Below, piece by piece: positions 60,477-64,000 of a stretch of 64,000 bases of DNA. The stretch is taken from assembly GCF_042453785.1 (NCBI RefSeq), contig NC_091675.1:2988501-3052500 (forward strand), read 5' to 3'. The stretch is from Malus domestica (lineage: Eukaryota; Streptophyta; Magnoliopsida; Rosales; Rosaceae). A program made the position numbers and the translations under genes. The notes beneath the pieces are model-generated. The model was not told the origin of the DNA, ran no database searches, and saw only the letters and a program-made list of their open reading frames with translations. Position 1 is the stretch's first letter. Each line of letters starts with the position of its first letter.

Positions 60477-60856
60477 TGTTTATACCATACTTAGGGCCTC
60501 CGTATTTAGATCTCGTATAAATACTCGGGGGACTCAAGTGTAATTATGTAATAAATGAAGGGGCAAATATGTAATAAGTGAGGAGCCCTTAGTCTATAAA
60601 AGGGACTCCTCACCCTCACAATCCTCAGGCCTCATTCTCCTTATTAGGGGAGGCCAAGTCTTAAGCCATGGGAAGAGAGCACACTGCCTTTAGCCTTTTT
60701 GTATATTCGCCATTCAGAGTGAAACAATATCAACATCAGTGTGGACGTAGTCCAAACATTGAGGTGAACCACGATACATATTGTGTTCTTTACTTTCTTG
60801 CATATTCACGGCCGGATTTACGTTGTCCCAAGACCTTCCGGTTTTGTGCATCAACA
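60477..60856 (+). repeat. 3' LTR
   Basis: Starts TGTTTATACCATACTTAGGG and ends TTGTGCATCAACA. Aligned over its whole length with the 5' LTR. Confidence 0.9.
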
Positions 60857-61194
60857 CAAATAATTATCAGGCAAGTCCATTGGCTCGTGGTTGCAGATAT
60901 TGATTTCACTGATGACGTCGCTAACAATGTAATCCATTCTCTCGAGCTTCATCTGCAAATAATAGTGGACCAACTCTTTTTCTGTGGGGTGGAATCGAAA
61001 TCCCATAAACAATCACACTGAAAATGAGCACACATTCATGGATCTCATAACACTAATAAATCCAGAAAATCGGCAGATTAATAGAAAATGCAAAGTATGA
61101 AATGAATACCTCTTTAATCAGAACCAATTTCAATAGATAAATAGAACAGAAAATTAAACACAGAGAAATGAGAGTATGAGACTAACCTTTTACA

Positions 61195-61520
61195 GGCGAG
61201 ACTCGAAACGACAAGAAGAAGCTCACGGCGAGATGAGAGACTGAAGACGAGGGCGAGGTGTGAGAGATTGAGAGTGAGAAGGGTCACGCCGTCGTGGGTC
61301 GCTTGGGATTTAAGATCGAGAGAGACAGACAGTGATTGAAGTTGAAGACCGAGAGAGAAAAAGATGAGGCTACCCTTTGCTGTCAAGACTCGAAAGGGCA
61401 AGAAAAAGCTAACGGCGAGATGAGAGACTGACGACGAGAGGGCGAGGTGTGAGAGATTGAGAGTGAGAAGGGTCGCGCCATTGTGGGTTGACTGAGAGAT
61501 TGAGAGAGACATAGCGATTG
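61195..61520 (+). repeat. Direct duplication, about 165 bp, in the hAT right half
   Basis: GACTCGAAA.G.CAAGAA, CGGCGAGATGAGAGACTGA, GGTGTGAGAGATTGAGAGTG and GAAGTTGAAGACC recur in the same order at 61200-61350 and 61385-61530. The minus-strand 132-residue frame across it is not supported as a gene. Confidence 0.75.
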
Positions 61521-62294
61521 AAGTTGAAGACCTAGCGAGAGAGAGGAGGCTCAGCTGCGCGAGAGGGTTACTGGGTTAGGGTTACACTGGAAGCAGGGAA
61601 CGAGAAAGAGAAGACTATCAGTGGCTAGGGTTATAGGGTTTTGTTGATTTCTCAAAAAAATTAAAAAACTTCTCTAAAATCTTGGACATAAGGGTTCGAA
61701 CCCATGCACTGCATCTTGAAAAGTTTCAAGAAACCAACTTGGCAACAGGTTATGTTTTGTTATGATTGTATACTAAACTATTTATAATATTGAAAAAATA
61801 ATTATATATATATATATATCAGTTTGGTTTGGTTTCCGAACCTCAAAAACCGAAACCGAACTGGCCAGATTCGGTTCGGTTTGGTTTGACAATTTTGGTT
61901 CGGTTTTTTTCGGCCTCGGTCCGGTTCAGTTTTCGATTTTTTGAATCCACCCCTAGATAACACCATAATTAAATAGCCATCTTTATATGTAACAATCCCA
62001 CTTTCTCCACTCAAACATGTTTCTTTTCTCTTTCTAATCCACTTTAAAGAGATTTTTAAGCACAATTAGGGCAGACTTTTTAAGGTCATAATCATGTAGC
62101 TCTGGCTGATGATGTAGTGAACTAAGAAATTCGATTTTAAAAAGCTGCAAATTGAATTTTGTCAGTGTTAATTAACAGAAAAGACACGAGGAGAGTTATA
62201 CAGAGAGAGGTGGATGAAACATATTGCATGGCTGACACGAGGAAATAATAGAGAACTGGCAGTGTATAATTGGTAAGTGGTAGGATCATCACAT

Positions 62295-64000
62295 GCGAGG
62301 TAAGTACGCTTCCTCTTCCCTCGTTTCTATGTTTTTCATCATTTTTCCCATAATTTATGAATATATAGGCTGCTATACTTCTGGTTGCAAGTTTACATAT
62401 TTATTTTTTAACCTCGGTGCTGGTTTTTCTTCTGTTTTTACTGTTTACGGCTTCAAAAGTGGATTGTTTTTTATGGGTTAGTCAAGATTTAATTAAATAT
62501 GGAAATTAGGGGGTAATCACTGGATTTGGTAGTGTGAGTTTTGAAGATTAATGTGAATTTAGTTGAAGGATTCTGCAACAACTGGGAAATGATTATTTCC
62601 TTTGGTACAGCTAGTGATAAAATTTGAACCCTTTAGTTTAAGGCCAGTTTGGAAATGCTTCTCATGAAAGCACTTTTGCCAAATGTTACTAGAAGCGCCT
62701 TTAGTTGGTTATCTAAACGCAGTTCCAAACAGATTCTTAAGCGCTTGTTTGGGAATGCTTCTATAGGAACCTGCTCATAAGCGCTTATACTAGAAGAGCT
62801 CGTATTATAAAAATGTTGAGTTTCTTCAAAAAGATAATATGAGTAAAAGCGTTTTTATGTTTTTCTGCCAAACGCAGTTAGAAGCGCTTTCAGAAGCAGT
62901 CCCATATGGCTTAATATTGACTGTTATTCGAACTTGCAGGGGGTAATGTTCAAATGAAACTGGGTTAGCAAAACTTGATGTTTGCTGTATCATTTATTCT
63001 TTCCAATTTTAATTCGTACCATCATATTCGTGCAGGCGCTCAATTCTTGCATTAGAGTGCGACCTTACGTAGCTTAGAGTTATTAGGGTTTCAAGTAGAG
63101 GTGTAGACAGGGAACAATGGCCGCCAACTCAATCATGGTGCGCCCTTACTCGAGCTCTGCCATCCTTACTTTCTCAACCAAGGAAAACTCTGTTGGTATT
63201 TAAGAGCCAGAGTATCAGATTGTTTGCACGATAGAGCAATTGGCAATGAAAACAGGAGCAATATGAGATTGGAATACGGTGGTGTGAGGAGATTCAGTCC
63301 TCGAGCTTCAAGCGTCCGAAATGCTGGCTCCATTGACTCCCCACTAATAGAATCCATGAAGAAAAAAGATCAAGGGGGAGCTAAATGCGGAATCCGTTAC
63401 TGTAGAAATCGAAGATATGAACGGGGATGGCGGGCATGTGGTCATTGATGTCGTCTCCTCATCATTTGAGGGACAGTGGGCTGTAAATAGGCAGAGGATG
63501 GTGTACAAAGCCATATGGGCGGAGCTTCAGAACACAGTTCATGCAGTCAGAAGACTACCAAAACCCCGGATGAAGTTTCTGGTAAGAAGTGATGATAGCG
63601 TTTATTGGCGGAATTTAATTGTTGCATTTGTTAGCAAGTGGTGGATTGCTTTGGTGGATAAGGCTTTTACCTTAAATCAACTGCGTCCCGAGTTCAAATC
63701 ATCCCCTCCCCTTAGTCTATTGCAAAACAATTGTTGGATTTGTTATAACAATTAAATTAGGCTACAAAGCCAAATATTATTGTCAACTGTTGTTATTATT
63801 CTTCGGATATAAGTGATACAAGAAGAGGGAGAATCGGCCACAGGAGCTCGAGTACCCTACTCTAAATCTTTGCAGCAACATGTATAGTAATCCATGCAAC
63901 CACGATTGATGAAGCTTTGATTATAGTCGTCCATGCAGGCTATGACACATCTATATTTTGAGCATTTTTTTAACGGGGATCGGAGCATTCGAGCAGTTTC
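62295..64000 (+). repeat. Duplicate of the BOLA4 locus (second copy, continues past window)
   Basis: Similarity to 46911-49150 begins at the GCGAG/GTAAGT exon-intron border of the 5' UTR and continues through the intron, the coding region and the 3' flank to the window end. The first copy carries a MITE (48523-49107) that this one lacks. This copy keeps about 55 bp near 63663-63718 that the first copy lacks. Confidence 0.92.
63117..63592 (+). pseudogene. BOLA4 duplicate, broken
   Basis: The start region [10 protein letters not shown] is kept, but about 25-30 bp of the transit-peptide region are missing. Further small length changes (an extra T near 63223, an extra A near 63367, altered length near 63405 and a deletion near 63549) move the frame several times through the BolA domain. 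The first UTR exon and the upstream promoter of the parent are also absent. The parent at 47715-48212 is intact. Probably a dead copy. Confidence 0.88.

Larger units (their letters stand above)
57265..60861 (+). mobile_element. Gene-capturing non-autonomous LTR retrotransposon
   Basis: LTRs at 57270-57672 and 60477-60856 (TG...CA) are flanked by the 5-bp duplication CAAAT (57265-57269, 60857-60861). A TTTGGCGCCGT-type priming region directly follows the first LTR, and a purine-rich stretch precedes the second. No gag, protease, reverse transcriptase or integrase is recognisable. Instead the interior carries fragments of at least five unrelated host genes, a 28-nt A-run and two minisatellites. 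By eye the LTRs differ at roughly 15-20 of 380 positions plus one short length difference, so the insertion is not very recent. It is a fossil with no element coding capacity of its own. Confidence 0.88.
56138..61963. mobile_element. hAT-type element hosting a later LTR element
   Basis: The ends TAGGGTTGGGTTCGG (56146) and GAATCCACCCCTA (ending 61955) are inverted relatives, each followed inward by repeated TTCGGTT motifs. The flanks GATACAAC and GATAACAC match at 6 of 8 positions, a decayed 8-bp duplication. Without the LTR insertion it is about 2.2 kb. No transposase is recognised. Confidence 0.6.

Noticed and set aside
61114-61512. 132-residue minus-strand frame rich in Leu/Ser
   Set aside because: Lies in the direct duplication inside the hAT element; no family similarity.

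Overview
This is a nuclear plant sequence. It has spliced genes with GT-AG introns, plant-only gene families (CONSTANS-like, GLUTAMINE DUMPER, nepenthesin-like proteases) and AT-rich intergenic DNA full of MITEs, SINEs, an RTE-clade LINE, hAT elements and small non-autonomous LTR elements. The repeat repertoire suggests a rosaceous tree, most likely tribe Maleae (apple or pear): a Cassandra-type element with a 5S-like LTR, and a retroelement whose ORF starts MSGPSDRRFDLNLVEEA. That is an inference from memory, not a search result.

Region by region: 0-7 kb holds three tandem plus-strand aspartyl protease genes (the first cut by the window edge), with a rearranged Cassandra fossil between the second and third. 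7-10 kb is intergenic, with a SINE and a foldback element. 10-17.3 kb has a minus-strand DUF1336 (EDR2 C-terminal) gene, a long MITE-studded gap and a two-exon gene for a 53-residue membrane protein. 17.6-21.7 kb is a decayed ABC1/UbiB kinase gene, followed by a miniature LINE derivative. 24.2-28.7 kb is an intact eight-coding-exon PP2C phosphatase. 28.9-35.2 kb is an amplified intergenic block separating it from a convergent CONSTANS-like 4 gene (35.2-36.3 kb). 38.4-46.6 kb is a nest: a hAT element holding an RTE LINE with an uninterrupted 1052-residue ORF, which holds a non-autonomous retroelement. 46.8-48.2 kb is a BOLA4-like gene, and 52.6-53.2 kb a GLUTAMINE DUMPER gene. 54.3-56.2 kb is a tandem duplication. 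56.1-62.0 kb is a second hAT shell around a 3.6-kb LTR element carrying pieces of at least five host genes. 62.3-64 kb is a broken duplicate of the BOLA4 locus.

The order DUF1336 - small gene - ABC1 kinase - PP2C - COL4 - GDU matches, as I remember it, the Arabidopsis block around At5g25020-At5g24920 (including At5g24970, At5g24940, COL4 = At5g24930, GDU5 = At5g24920). This supports the assignments. The protease and BOLA4 genes lie outside that remembered block.

The genes do not form one pathway; this is a collinear stretch of unrelated housekeeping and regulatory genes. The most unusual object is the gene-capturing LTR element at 57270-60856. It is bounded by two similar LTRs and a 5-bp target duplication and contains fragments of KDO-8-phosphate synthase, a CIPK kinase, IF-3, ribosomal protein L31 and pyruvate dehydrogenase E1-alpha.
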